The notes under the pieces were generated by a model that had not been told where the DNA came from, made no database searches, and worked only from the letters and a program-made list of their open reading frames with translations. The position numbers and the translations under genes were made by a program. A stretch of 64,000 nt of DNA from Callaeas wilsoni (lineage: Eukaryota; Chordata; Aves; Passeriformes; Callaeidae): the NCBI GenBank assembly GCA_013398955.1, contig VWPU01001330.1, forward strand, positions 37,182 to 101,181, given 5' to 3'. This document shows, in pieces, positions 1 through 13,000 of this stretch. The stretch's first letter is position 1. Every line of letters starts with the position of its first letter.

Positions 1-951
1 CTCACTCCTTTCCCCTCAGAGTGCAGGGTGACACCCCAAACTGCCCAGCCCAGCCTGGGGCTTGTGTCCCACCCCTCTCTACAGTTTAACTGGCGCTGGG
101 ATGGTCATACTTTAACAGCAGCAGAGCCAAAGGCACGGGAGAGGGGCTGGGCTGTGGGGAAGGACTTCCCAAACAAGCAGCACATCCCAGAGCTGTGCTG
201 CTGCTCCCACAGGGAAGCAGCCCAGCAAAAACCACCTCAGCTCCGGGCACAGGAGAGGAGGTGCCTGTGAGTGTCTGGCTAACACACAGCAGGGATTGGG
301 CTCCTTGCACCCATCACAGCTGCTCAGGCCCTGGTGTAACGCAGCCCCAGGGTCCAGCAGCACCTGTGCCACAGCTCTGAGTCTGGGCCCACAGGACCCA
401 CCTCAGCCCCAGGGCTCCCCCAGCTGCTTGTGCAGAGCCAGGGGCTCACAAGAAACACCTGACTGGGATTCCTGGGGAATCTCCAGTGGCACATGGCTCA
501 GACACAGTGGGGAGAGGGTGCAGGGTCCCTGGGAGCCACCCTGGGGACTGAGAAATATTCCAAGGAATTCTTCACAGGGGAAGGAGATTTTAGTCTGATT
601 TTTTATCAGGCTGTTGCCACTGCAGGGTCCTGCCAGACTTGCTCTGCTGAAGCTCTTCATCAAGTTCCTATTTGCATAAAGTTTGTGGTTAATGGATGCA
701 GGGCTCAGGGGAGGGGGACAGTGGGTGGCTCCTGCGCTCAGCCCAACCCCAGAGCGTTTGGCAGCTCAGAGCGAAGGGGCTGAGCACCTCCGAGTGCAAA
801 AAGAGCCCCTTGCTGCCAGCCCCCACCCATCTGCAGGACACGAGCCCGGGAAGTCCCTGGTCATTCCCAACGTCCCACAGGTGCAGCTCGCCAAGGGCTC
901 AGAGCACGGGAAGAGGCCACGCCCAGAGGAGAGGGCTCGGCAGGCACATCT
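1..951 (-). other. FKBP15: FKBP15 3' UTR and downstream sequence
   Basis: The sequence after the stop codon at 952-954 has no open frame I recognise. No AATAAA or ATTAAA is seen on the minus strand here; GATAAA at about 599-604 is a weak variant only. The cleavage site may lie outside the window. Confidence 0.5.
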
Positions 952-1026
952 TCACCCCAGCCAGTCCAGGTCATCGTCATCGTCGTCGCCGAAGAGTGGC
1001 GCGGGAGGGGGACGCCCCTTCATGCT
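952..1026 (-). CDS. FKBP15: FKBP15 coding exon 29 (last)
   Basis: Residues 1217-1240 and a TGA stop. It encodes [13 protein letters not shown], six Asp, then LDWLG. Acceptor is TTGCAG; phase 0. The tail matches the human C-terminus closely. Confidence 0.95.
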   Translation of the reverse strand, partial: SMKGRPPPAPLFGDDDDDDLDWLG

Positions 1027-4000
1027 CTGCAAGCCACACCAGAGGGAAAGTGGTCAGTCCCAGCAGCTTCCTGGCATTTCACAACTGCTACACAAACTGC
1101 TCTGAAATCTCTGCCAGCTTTGAGGAGCTGGGAACAAGAAGCCTCGTTACCCAAGTTTCTATTTCTCATGTGATGGTTTACTGTTTAGATTAGGTTTAGA
1201 TTAAATACCAGGAAAAAATTCTTGATGGGAAGGAATGCAAAGCATTGGCACAGGCTGCCCAGGGCAGCGTGGAGCCACCATCCCTGGAAGTGTTCAAAAA
1301 GTAGGCAGACGTGGCACTTGAGGACATGGTTCAATGGTGACTGATGCTACACGGATGGCTGGATTTGATAATCTTAAAGGTCATTTCCAACCTTAAGGAT
1401 TCTGTGGTTCTACGATTCCAGGGGCTGCTTAGAGGCTAAAAGGGATTGGAGAGGAGCCAGACACTGAAACCCTTCGATTAACCTGGCAAGTCCCACTGAT
1501 TTCATGCCAGCAGGACTCTGTCACCACTCCCTGAGCCAAGCCAGCCCCTCCCAGCTCAGTCACCAACCCCAGACACTCCTGATTTACCCAGGGAATGGAT
1601 GGGAAGCTCTGAGCTCAGTCAGGCCCCCACTGCCACAGGGAGGATTTTACAGACAAGCTACAGACCATGCCTCAACCAGAGCAAAGCCCCAAAGAGCCAA
1701 ATACATACCACTTCTTCCTCATCCTCCTCTTCAGAGGGAACTCGAGGCTTCAGTGGTTTAGGAGATGCTGTTTCAAAGAAGTTGTCATCCTCAAAGAGGC
1801 TGCAAGGAGATAAAGAATGAACAGCTCACTCTCAGAGGATGGAATTTGCTTTTAAAAGTTCTGTCACAGAGATGGCAAAGCTTTGTCACTGAGGGAAACC
1901 TTTGTGGCAGGTACTGTTCGGCAGTGCAGGGCAATTCTGGGACCTGGCAGGCACCAGGATCAGACTGTACAGGAACTGCACACTCCCTGGGAATGTTCTC
2001 CACTGCCTCCAGCAGACACGAGGCTGCTCTGGGGCTGTTCCCAGTGGAATGTGCCCTGGGCAGCCAGGTCTGTGCCACCCAGTGCCAGCACCAGGAGGGG
2101 GCTGCAGCCCCCAGCCTGTGCTGTCCTGCAGCAGGGACACACCTGGACCAGCCTCTGGGCCTGCTGCTGACCCTGGCACCCCAGCACCACAGCTCACCTG
2201 GAATCTGTGTGCCTGGAGCCCAGCTCCTGTGATCCTGGAGTTTCTCCCAGGACAGCTGAGCCTGGCTCTGCTCTGCCGGCCACTGAGGCAGGTTCCTGCT
2301 CGGAGCCAGCTCCATCCCATGGGTCTGTGCCACTCCCTTCCTCCCCATTTAAGGGAGGAGGCTCTAAACCTCCCGCAGCCTCCTCTGCCTTCTGCTCCAC
2401 AGCTGGATGTGCTGCAAGTGCTGCCTCATCCGCCTCTCCTGGCTTGGCTCCTGGAACAGAAGGTTCTGCAGCTTCTGCCTGCAAAGACACTGCAGAGGGA
2501 CCATCTTCTGGGTCAGCTGTCCCGATGGCAACGCTCTCCAGCCCCTGCTCCAGCCCAGCAACAGGCTGTCCTGCAAGTACAGGCCCCCCCTCAGGCTCCA
2601 GGCTGGATTCAGCTGTGGGAGGGAGATGCTCCTCCTGAACTTTCTCTTCTTCTGTCACCCCACTGCTCCGTGTCCCCTGCTCCTCCTCAGGAGCTCTGGG
2701 CCTGGCAGAGTCAGAAGCAGCCTGGCCTTCCTGCTCAGACTCCAGGGAGCCTCTGGTTGCTTCCCCAGGATCAGCTGGGGATGCAGTGCTCTGTGCTGGG
2801 CTGTGCTGCAGGGGCTCTTTGTGCTCAGTCTTTGCTCCAGGTGATCCCTCCTGTCTCCCTGCTCCTGTGCCAGGTCCCTCATTTTCACTGCCACGTTCTG
2901 GTTTCTCCTGCTGCCTGCTGAGCAGCTGCAGTGTCACAGTCTGGAAAAGGGAGTAGAGAGAACACAGGTTATACCCTAAACACAAACCATCACAGATCTC
3001 TGTATCATCTCCTACTACCAGGCTGCTTTGCCACCCACAACAAATTCTCCTCCCGTTATTTCAGTCTCACAGCACAGATCTGAGGTTTTAGCCCAAGGCT
3101 GTGTCTCTTCTCTCACGCCATCACCTCGTGTCTCTCACCACTGTCATACCTTGATAGTGTTCATGACAACCCCCAGGACTGTCCTGCCACTGTACATCTC
3201 ATCCAGCTCAAATTCACCCCGAAGAGACTGAAACACACCATTCATTATCTTCTTTACCTGCAAAAGAGCAAGACAGGAAACAGAGAATTCATTAGCATGT
3301 GAAGCACTGCACTCAACATCAGGCACTTCTCCAAGGGAAGGAACAATAAATCCAAACACACACAGGTGGTTCTTCAAATAATCCACTTTCCAAACCAGAA
3401 ATCCTCACAACATCAGGCCACCTTAACTCAGAACCACTCTATATGCACCAAACTCATCCCTCCCAAGCTGAGGCAGGCTGCACAAAGCCAAGGCAGACTG
3501 GCACTTCTTACTTATTTTAGTTTTTAAATCTAAACCTCAAATCTAGAGTTTTAAACAACAAGAAATAGAAGTCAGGCAACAAAGTGGGCAGCAGGAAGAT
3601 GGAGTGAGGCTGTTTACAAGGGATGGAGTGACAAGACAAGGGGGAACATCTTCCCTCTGCCAGAGGGCAGGGCTAGATGGGATAGTGGGAAAGAATTGTT
3701 CCCTGGGAGGGTGGGGAGGCCCTGGCACCGGGTGCCCAGAGAAGCTGTGGCTGCCCCGGGATCCCTGGCAGTGTCCAAGGCCAGGCTGGACAGGGCTTGG
3801 TGCACTCTGGGACAGTGGAAGGTGTCCCTGCCCATGGCAGGGGGTGGAATGGGATGGGCTTTAAGGTTCCTTCCAACCCAAACCATTCTGTGTGACTCTC
3901 AATTCTAGGATAAGATCCCATCCTTTCTTCCTCTGTGGACTGTTACTACAAACACAGCGCTCTGTGGAGAAAATTGCATTTTTCCTTCTTATCCAGTCAG

Positions 4001-7000
4001 TTCAAAGAGAAATAATTCAAGGTAAATCCATTTGCTTAGGAAGGAGAAGTACCGGAGAGCCAGTCAAGCTCACTTGCTCAGTGAAGTCTGCAGGGGAAGA
4101 TCCATCCTGATCCTTCTGCAGGTCTCGGATCCGTTCCTCGTAGCGAGCCTTCAGCACCACCACGTCTGCCTGCAGGGCTGAGTACTGCCAAGGGAAACCC
4201 ACCCTCAGAGCTGCTCCTCACACCACAGCCTCACCCCGAGGCATGACCTGGGAGGGGTTTTAGTGAGGCACTAACTCTGAGTGGAGTTTTAAGCAGGGCT
4301 TTGATAGTGTCGCAAAAGACTTGGCTGAAAGCAACGGCACCAAAATAAGGAGACCCAACCCAGCCTTGGAGAGTCACAATTGTGTCATCAGCTCCTCAAG
4401 CGCCACCAAGAATGGGTGGGTGCAGCATCACTGAGATCCCAGTGAAATGAGGGCTGGGTCTCATTATTGGGCCTGTTCTGGTTTGCTGGAAACCACATGA
4501 AATTATCCCTTCCCTACCATATTCTGGAACTCCCATCCTCGTTATCCTGGACTAGCCTGAGGATAGTGTTCCCTGCACTCCAGTTCCCATCCAGCTGCTG
4601 TGTTATTCCCTTTACCTTCTCTTGGATAGGCTCCAGTTCTTCCAAATGTTGCTGAACCTCAGACAATTTTTGCTCCTCTGCTTTTTTTGAGTGTTTGAGA
4701 GCTGTGAGCTGAAACACAAGAACCAGAGCAGGTACAGCCCCTGGCAGCATCACCCACTTCAAACAGCCCCTGCTCACAAACAGCCACTCAGGACAGTGCA
4801 GATGAGTGGAAGGTGCAGCTGTGCAGCCAAGGTGCACTGTCAGCACCGTGGCTCTCCCTCCTCCATAGACCCACCAACCCAACAGAACAACTGCACGTGC
4901 AGGTGGCCAAGATCAAGCTCCGTAACAGGCAGGAAATTACAAAGTCAAGCCACAGTTAGGTGGGAGAAGACTGTTGGTTACAGCTACTGGTACTTAGTGC
5001 CCATCACAGCAATGAAGAACTGCCCTTTACCTTCTCTTCCAGCTGGGCCACCTGGTGCTGCAGGGAGTCCCTCTGCTCACACAGCTCCTGGCACTGCCGG
5101 GCGTGCTGCTCCTTGGCTGAGGCCAGGGCACGCTCACACCTGGCTTCACACTGGGACTCCAGCTCTGCCTGGATCAGTGACAGCTGCCCATGACGTGAGA
5201 GAGACCGTCAGGAACACACACACACACTGACACACAGACGATCTGTGTTTGCACAAGAGGTCAAAGCCCGGGGCTGGACACCCACACACAGAGTGCAGCC
5301 CAGTGGCTGCCACCCCTCTCACTTCAGCTCCAGCCACAAACCCCCAGGCTGGCCAGAAGGTCTGGCTCAGATTTCAGACCTTTTGGCATGTTTCTAAACA
5401 ACCTTTCAGTCCTCACAAGTCCCGTATTCTTCTCTCTACTACAAGCTCAATTTGATGCCTCTCCTTTCCTCAGTTTGACACTAACTCATGAATTCAAGCA
5501 GGTAATGCTTTCATTCTTCCCCTACCTGAGCATTTTCACATTGTTTCCTACCTGTAGGCTCCCACAAGGCCTCCAGACCTGGAGCAGCAGCTCCCCTGAC
5601 TCCTCACCTGCTCTGCTGCTGCCTGGTCAGTCGAGGTCCGGGCCTTTTTCAGGAGCTGCCGGAGCTTGTCCAGCTCCTGCTGGCAGGACCTGCGAACTTC
5701 TTCCATCTCTTCCTCTGCTTGAGCTCTCTCTGAGAGGGATTTCTTCTTCCTCTCTGCAAGATTCTGCAATGCAGACCATGACATAGAATTGGCCAGACTG
5801 CACCAAAACAGCTTTTCTCCTTCAGGCAGAAAGAGCTTCTTTGGGCAGGGAACTTCATCACTTGAAATCAGGCTGAGGTTATCTCGGAGGTAGGAAGGTT
5901 GAAACATTACTGAGTAAGACATTAAATAAATAAATAAAACCCACATAAGCACAAAGGATCCACCAGCCTGCAGATTAGTTAAGATTTACTTGACCTACAT
6001 ATTTAAAAGCAAGAACCTTTGGTCAGCCTTGGGTTAACCTTCAGTAAACAACTGAAACTGCCACCTGTGCTGCTGGCACTGGACATACCCTTTCCAGAGT
6101 CTCCTTTTCCACTCTCAGGTCTGTCAGCTCTTCCTCCAGTGCTGCAATCTTCATGTCCAGCTGTTTGCGGCTCTGCTTCTCGGCCTTGAACCTGCTCTGA
6201 GTGTCTTGAGACGCTTCCTGGAGCTCTGCAAGCAAACCATACTTCTCTGTGGGTTTGGGTGCTACTCCCATTGCAGGGCAGCACATTTTGGGGGCTGATG
6301 GGGAGGAACGGGGTCTCCTGCACACTGCAGTCAGCAACTCTGCTTGTGCCTGCAGTGGGGACTAGAATTTATCAAGAGCAGCCCCTTCCAATGCTTTGGT
6401 ACCATTTCTGTGAAGACATTTTTCTAATATCCAACCTAAACCTCCCCTGGCACAACTTGAGGCCTTTTCCTCTTCTCCTGTCCCTCCTTCCCTGGGAGCA
6501 GAGCCCAGCCTGGCCCCTCCTGTCAGGGAGTTGTGCAGAGCCAGAAGGTCCCCCTGAGCCTCCTTTTCTCCAGGCTGAGGCTCCCTCAGCTGTTCCTGGT
6601 GCTCCAGCCCCTTCCCCAGAATTGCTCCAGCCCCTCAATGACTTTCTTGTCCTGAGGAGCCCAGGAGTGACCCCAGGACTCAGGGTGGGGCCACGGCAGT
6701 GCCCAGCACAGAGGAATGTGGGCATAAAACACCTCAGCTTTTAACTTTCCATCCACTGGAACATGTCTGGCTGCTCTACAGGATGTTGGACAGAAAAGCC
6801 AAGAGATTGTTCTACAAAAGGCATCCCTGTAACTGGATGATTTTGCTTGTTGAGTCATCCCACTTTGCCTTTAGTGGTGACAAGGATGCACATCCTTCAG
6901 ACATGTCAGTGCATCCATATCCTTCTTCCATCCCCTGTGACTGATCCTAGGGAAAGCAGGAAGATAGCCCAGAAGACAGGAAAAACCTCTGACTTAGAAA

Positions 7001-10000
7001 AGAAAATAGCCATGAAGGAGCTCTCAGGGGACAGGCAGGAGCAGCCTCACCTGCCACCTGTGCCTGCAGCTTGTTGAGCTGTGCCTCCTGTCTCTCTGCA
7101 TCCTGCACAGCACAGGAGAGCTGCTTCCTCAGGTCCATCTCCTTCTTCTGGTGGGCAGTGAGCTCCAGCTGCAGCTGGGAAATCTGGGCTGTGGCAGCTG
7201 CCAGCTCCTCTGCAACTTTGGCCTGGAGCACAAAATGGAGCAGGGAAAAGGGAGGGGGGAAAAAGGGGATGTGTGAAGAAGCAGCAGAACTGTTCTCTCA
7301 GGAAGAGCTGGAAAAGGGTTTGGAGGCCTTATCAGGGAAGACATCTCCAGACTGAGGAGGCAGCAGTAACTTTTTTGGCATGTCAGTTTTGTCCAGACTG
7401 ACTGGAAAGTTGCACGAGGCCACCAACAACCTCACCACCACATCAGTTCAACCCACTGAGTCTTCCTGAAAACGTTAAATGTGTTTAAGCCTGGTACCAG
7501 TGCCTGGTGGCTCTGCTCAGTTTGCAGGCTATGACAACATCTATTTGAGTAAAAAGCCTGGGCTCCAGCATTTAATTGTCTTCCATAAGCTTACAAATCA
7601 CTGAAGAGCCACTTAAACCCCAGGCTTGTCCCAGCCAAAAGAGCACACAGCACGAGGTGACCCCAGCTGCCCATGGGCAAGGCTGGCACTCCCCAGCACA
7701 GTTCTCAGTCATTTGTGGACCTGTTTAGATTTAGGATTGCTGGGAGTCAGTGATTCACCTAAAACCAGGCACTAGCACAGCTTGTTAGACAACTTGTAAA
7801 CAATGTTAGCAGGGTTCAAGGCATCAAGACAGACACAAAGTCCCGTTCCCAATCTTGTTGAGTGACACACAAAATTCAGAGGATGCTCTGTAAAGACAGA
7901 CCTTGCACAGGGAATCCCTGAACGGCTTCCACACCTCTGCCTATTTTGAGATTCCCAACAGATTTTTCACATTCTTGTAACAGGTAAGGTCAGGAGAACT
8001 GGATTTTCTCTCTGCTTTATCTCCCTAAGAGAATTCCCTCCACACGAGGACCAACACCTTGTGGCAGCGAAGAGCTGTGAGCAAAATTGTTCCAGCTATG
8101 GTGAGGATGAGGATGTGGTGACCTGGGGGGCTGGGATACTACACCACTCTTTTAAAGAGGAGGCAGCATTTCAGAGAGTGGCCAAAACCAGATCTGCTTT
8201 CCTCTTGTGCTTCCATAAATGTCCCATTGCTCTACTAACTCCTGGCATGCTAAAACCAAACCCCATGGCACAGCTGAAGACATCTAAAGGTTATTTTAAC
8301 CCTGGCCTCTGTCTTTAATGGCAAATAAAGAAAACGAAAATATGAAATCCTGTGGCAGGAAGTGTTACTAGACAGAAGTTTCTACAGAGGATGCTTCATG
8401 TCCACAGCTCAGCTCCAGCCTCCAGCTTTCAGGCACCAAGAACCCTGGGTGACCTGTCCCTGCTCTGACAGTGATCCTGTTCTCCCATGGGGATGGAACA
8501 AGCAGCAACGTGAGAGAATTCTTGGAAAAGGCTCCCCAAGAAAGAGGGGGCCAGTGGGGAGACACTGCCAGTTCTAAAGCCCTTTTCCCACTGAAGGATC
8601 CGTGCTAATTCAAGCTCTGAGACAATTCTTTTCATGCCAATCAGTTTCTAGCTCAAGAGGAAGCTGGGCTGGCACTACCTAGGGCACAACCATCTACCAC
8701 CTACACAGTCAGCAGACACTGCCTCACCTGGTCCCAGCCCCGATCCACTGGCAGCATGTGCTGGGAAGAGAAAGCAGCGACAGGAAACAGGAAGGGTTAA
8801 GAACACAACTTGAAAGGCAGAGGCATTCATCAGCAGAAAGGCAAAATGCTTCATAACAGGAGCCTAAGGCATGCCAGAGAAGCCTTTAAATTACTCCAAG
8901 AACTGTAAAAGCTTAGACAGAAAAAGGCAGTGAAGCCTGATGTAAAAAGAAAGACACTAAAGGTATCCTTAGGGTATGTTACACACCAGAGGTGGGAGCA
9001 GTCCTGGGTGTGAGCTGCACTGGAGAGGTGGGGAATTACTTATGGTACACAAAGCCTTCACCTAAAGCTGTGACTTGCTCTGCCAGGGCCAAAGGTCCAT
9101 AACCCAAAAGCAGTGAGTTATCTCAGTGATCCTGGGTACAACCAAATAGATGGTGAGTCCCTCTCTGTGTGTAAACAATGGCTAAAACACCTTCCAGTCC
9201 TCTTCCCTGGTTTTGTCTGTCCCTGGGGATTCAGTGACTGCAGTCCCAGGGCAAGCTGGGTTAGATAAAGGGAAGAGGAAGGAATACCAGCCTTTGTATT
9301 TACAGTCAATACTCTCAGAACCAGGGGAAATATTCTCCCAGAGCAAGTCAGGGCTTTCCTGGTCTGGCCTGAAGCCTGTTCATGTAACATCAACCCTGGG
9401 CAGTTACTGCTCAGTCAGTGGGGTTCTGCTGAAGATGAGGCCCAAAAGACTCCTGAGGATCTTATGCTTCCAAAAGATGATTCCTCCCCAAGTTTTACTG
9501 TACCAGCAGGATGCTGTCCTCACTGAGAGAAAGGAATTTAATTTATAATTTCAGTCTGACTAATTCCTGGTTAGAATCTCTTACACTCCTACATATTGTG
9601 GGTGTGCAGCCTGGGCTAGGGGTGGAAGAACAGCCCCTTCCCTGTCTGCTCTCACCACTACCAGCCACTCCCTGCTCTGCTCGTTACCACACTTTGGAAA
9701 GCTGCAGCTCTGGTCAGCTTTAGGTGCACCAAGTCATGGGTCTCACGCAGAGGAAGCATTTGTCACCTCACACTGGAACTGGAGAGAGGCACAGTTCAGC
9801 AGGAGAGCACAGAGCAAGACTGAACTTGGTGTAATTTAAGAAGCCAGTGCTTGAGAAAGCGGAGCAGGCACCATGCAATGGCAGAGCCAGAGCAGCACAC
9901 CTGGGCTAGGCTGGCCTGCAGGGATAGCTCAGGATATGCAGCCATGCATAAATGCATTGCACTGGTTTAAAAGCTATTTCCCAACAGTCTCTGTCATAAA

Positions 10001-13000
10001 AGCACAATGTGTTACTGGGAGAAACAAACAGCTTCTGATTAGCATTAAAAAAGCACAAAAGTGCAATGAAGAAACTCCAATAGGAAATAATTTTTCTTAT
10101 ATCTATGTTTACTCTATGTCAGTTAAATAGGAGGAATAAAGCTCTTCTGGAACTGTCACTGCAAATAAATGACTGAAGTATTTCCAACTCTAAAGCCCTG
10201 TGATACACAATTCCTCAACACATTGGCCACATACCTACAGAGTTAACAATAAATCAGACACTTTCCTACAAGATAAGAATATTAAAGTTATGACAGCATG
10301 AAATGGTTATATCCTCTGTGATGCTTCTGTCATGAAAGCCATCGAAATATTCACTTTTTTCTCAAAACAAAGTTCAGAACTGCAGCTGCCTTCTAAGAAA
10401 ACTGCCTTAGGCCATGACTAACAAGGCTTCAGCTTGTTTTAATGCAACAACCCTGGCTTTGTTCATGCCACCATTACCTTCTCCTGCTCTGCATGCAACA
10501 CTCTTGCCTGCGTGCTCTCGTTTGTTGTCTGCAGTGAGTGGTTCCTCTGCTCCATCAGCAGGTTACTCTGCTCCACATACCTGTGAACAGGGAGACTCCG
10601 TGAGCATTCCTGCAAACACAGGGCTTGGAGCCAAGGGCTCAGACAGAAAAGGTGACATTTCAAAGCACAGAAGTTCTGTTTAATTCATTACAAGTCCCAG
10701 ACAATTTTGCAGGATGTGCTGCACTAAGAGGCTGCTCTCAGAGGGGTGGGAGGGCTGTGCCTGGCACAGCAGGGATTTTACCAGCTGAGATGAGTGCTTC
10801 ACCTCTCTGAAAATGTCTCATGTTCCAAGAGTTTTGTTATCTTGGTATCAGCTGAACTTCACCAAGGACACCATATCCCCTACAATTTCTTCACTTCACT
10901 AAAAAGCCAGCAAAATTAAAGCAACTCCCAGGAGCAGGGCAAGTGTGCTCAAAGACAGCATGAGGAGTTTTGTTTCCCTTTTACACATTCATGTTTACTG
11001 TAAATCAGAGTTTTGTTGTCAAACCCTGCAGAGAAGGGGTGCAGGGAATCCCACACTTTTAATACCTTAGAAAGAAATTAAAAATATCAGAACATGGCTC
11101 TCTCCCAAGAAACACCTCTCAGTTATGTCCAAGTGTAAGCTGGAGAGTCTGGAAATGCAATGAGGCTCCCATCCCTTACCTCTGGTTGCGCTCAATCAAC
11201 TCACTGATCTTCTCGTTCTGCTCCTCAATCCGACTGCTCTTCTCAAATATCTCCTGCTTCAGCCTCTCATTCTCCTAAAGCACAGCTCAGCATGAATATT
11301 CAGCTCGCTCAGATTTCCTCGCAGCAGTTCCTAAACCTTTGTTTAGCACAGATGCAGGACAGTGGTGAGGCTCGTCCCTTCTGAGGTAACAGCCCAGGAA
11401 GGCACCGTGCCACATTTAGCAGAATCCTGGCACAGGACAGTGGCTGCCAAATCACATTCTAGAAAATATTGCTTCTGGTTGACATTTTTATTCACAAACC
11501 AAGTTTTTAAGGCTGCTGCTTAGAAAGGCTTCAAAACATAAAATTAAGTAGTGAATAGCAGAAGCAGATGGTTTCTACAGCGTGGTACTTCAGCTGTGAA
11601 ATTGTTCTGAAGGCTGGGGGTTAAATCCATAACGGTTTGAGAAGTTGAACTTCTCCAACAGGAACCTTTTGCCAAGGCCTATTAAATACCCACAACTCTG
11701 GCTCAGAAAGTACCCAAACCCCAAAATGCTGAGAAGAGCTTTTTGGAGGGGAAAAGAGGGATGGAAATCATTTTAAGTCTCATCCTCGTTCTAGCCAAGC
11801 AAAAACAGAACCTATGGGTAGATGGACACTTGCTCTCATTAGGAGTAACACTGTGAGCCTCAGATCCTGGTGGAAGTGAAACCAGGCTGGCCACACTCAC
11901 CTGGATGATGCGCTGGATATTGCTCATGATCATGGAGGCTTCCATAGTGACAGAGGAGATGCCAGGCAGCAGGGAGCTGTTAGCAGTGCTTTGCTTCTTC
12001 AGCTCCTCCACCTGCAGGGATAAACCCTTCTTAAGCCATTTGAAATGAATTTATGGGTGCAGGTAAGAGTCAGACATTGCAAAGAGGCATTTCACTGTTC
12101 CTTCTGCTCAGCTGCAGGCTACTGAATCAAGTGTGACAGCTCCCAGAGGGGAAGGGACCTCTCCAAACAATGCACTACGTGATATTCAAGACACCAAGAC
12201 AGCACCTTTCCCCAAGCCTAAACTTTGCTTTTTCACAGCAGCTGAACTGCTGCCACTGATCATATTGGAATTTTACTCATTTCCTGTATTCACTTAAGCT
12301 TAATGCAAGCATTTAAATAGAGCCAACTGCTCTCAGTACACCTGGAGAGCAGAAATGTCATGAGCAGGCTATACCTTGGCAGCCAGGTGATCCATTTTAT
12401 CCACGACTTTGCTCACAGCCAGTCGGATTTCAGTGTTGTGCTGCCGAGCTTCTGTCATCAAAAAGGAAGTGACATCTCCAGGTGCTTGAAGGGAAAGGAG
12501 AGAGATTTATAGTGACAAGGGGAAATACCTGCACAGAGACACAGCAAAAGCTTGGCAGCATGAAGCCTGCCATCAGGAAAGCCACTCTCTGCCCAGAAAT
12601 AAAAGGGATGTGGTATTTGGAAAACTAATCATGTAGGTATTTCCCAAATAACCTCAACAGGCAGGTTTGAGTACAGGAAATTCTTGAGCCACGTGACAGC
12701 TCAGCTCAACAAGAGCAAAGCCCCCAGACACACCAGAGCAGCAGAGGCACAATCAAACCACAGCAATGAAGGTCTGAAACTGCACTGAAAAAACAGGCTC
12801 CAAGAAAGGCTCAGCTGCACTCAAGACCTCACCAACTGGGATGACTTAAATGGTTCTTTAAACGCCTTTAGTCCTTCCTAAGTTGTGCCTTTTACAGTGC
12901 AATTCTTTCCCTGGCTGGTAGGGAGCTGGTTACTATTACAGTTTTATTTATAACTGGAAGCACCAGCTACCAAATTCCTTTAGTAATACCCAGTCTTGGG

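Noticed and set aside
1902..2921. A 339-codon plus-strand open frame
   Set aside because: Its right half is the complement of FKBP15 exon 27, whose frame is fixed by splice sites and the human orthologue, and the rest runs into intron 27; no recognisable family in this strand.
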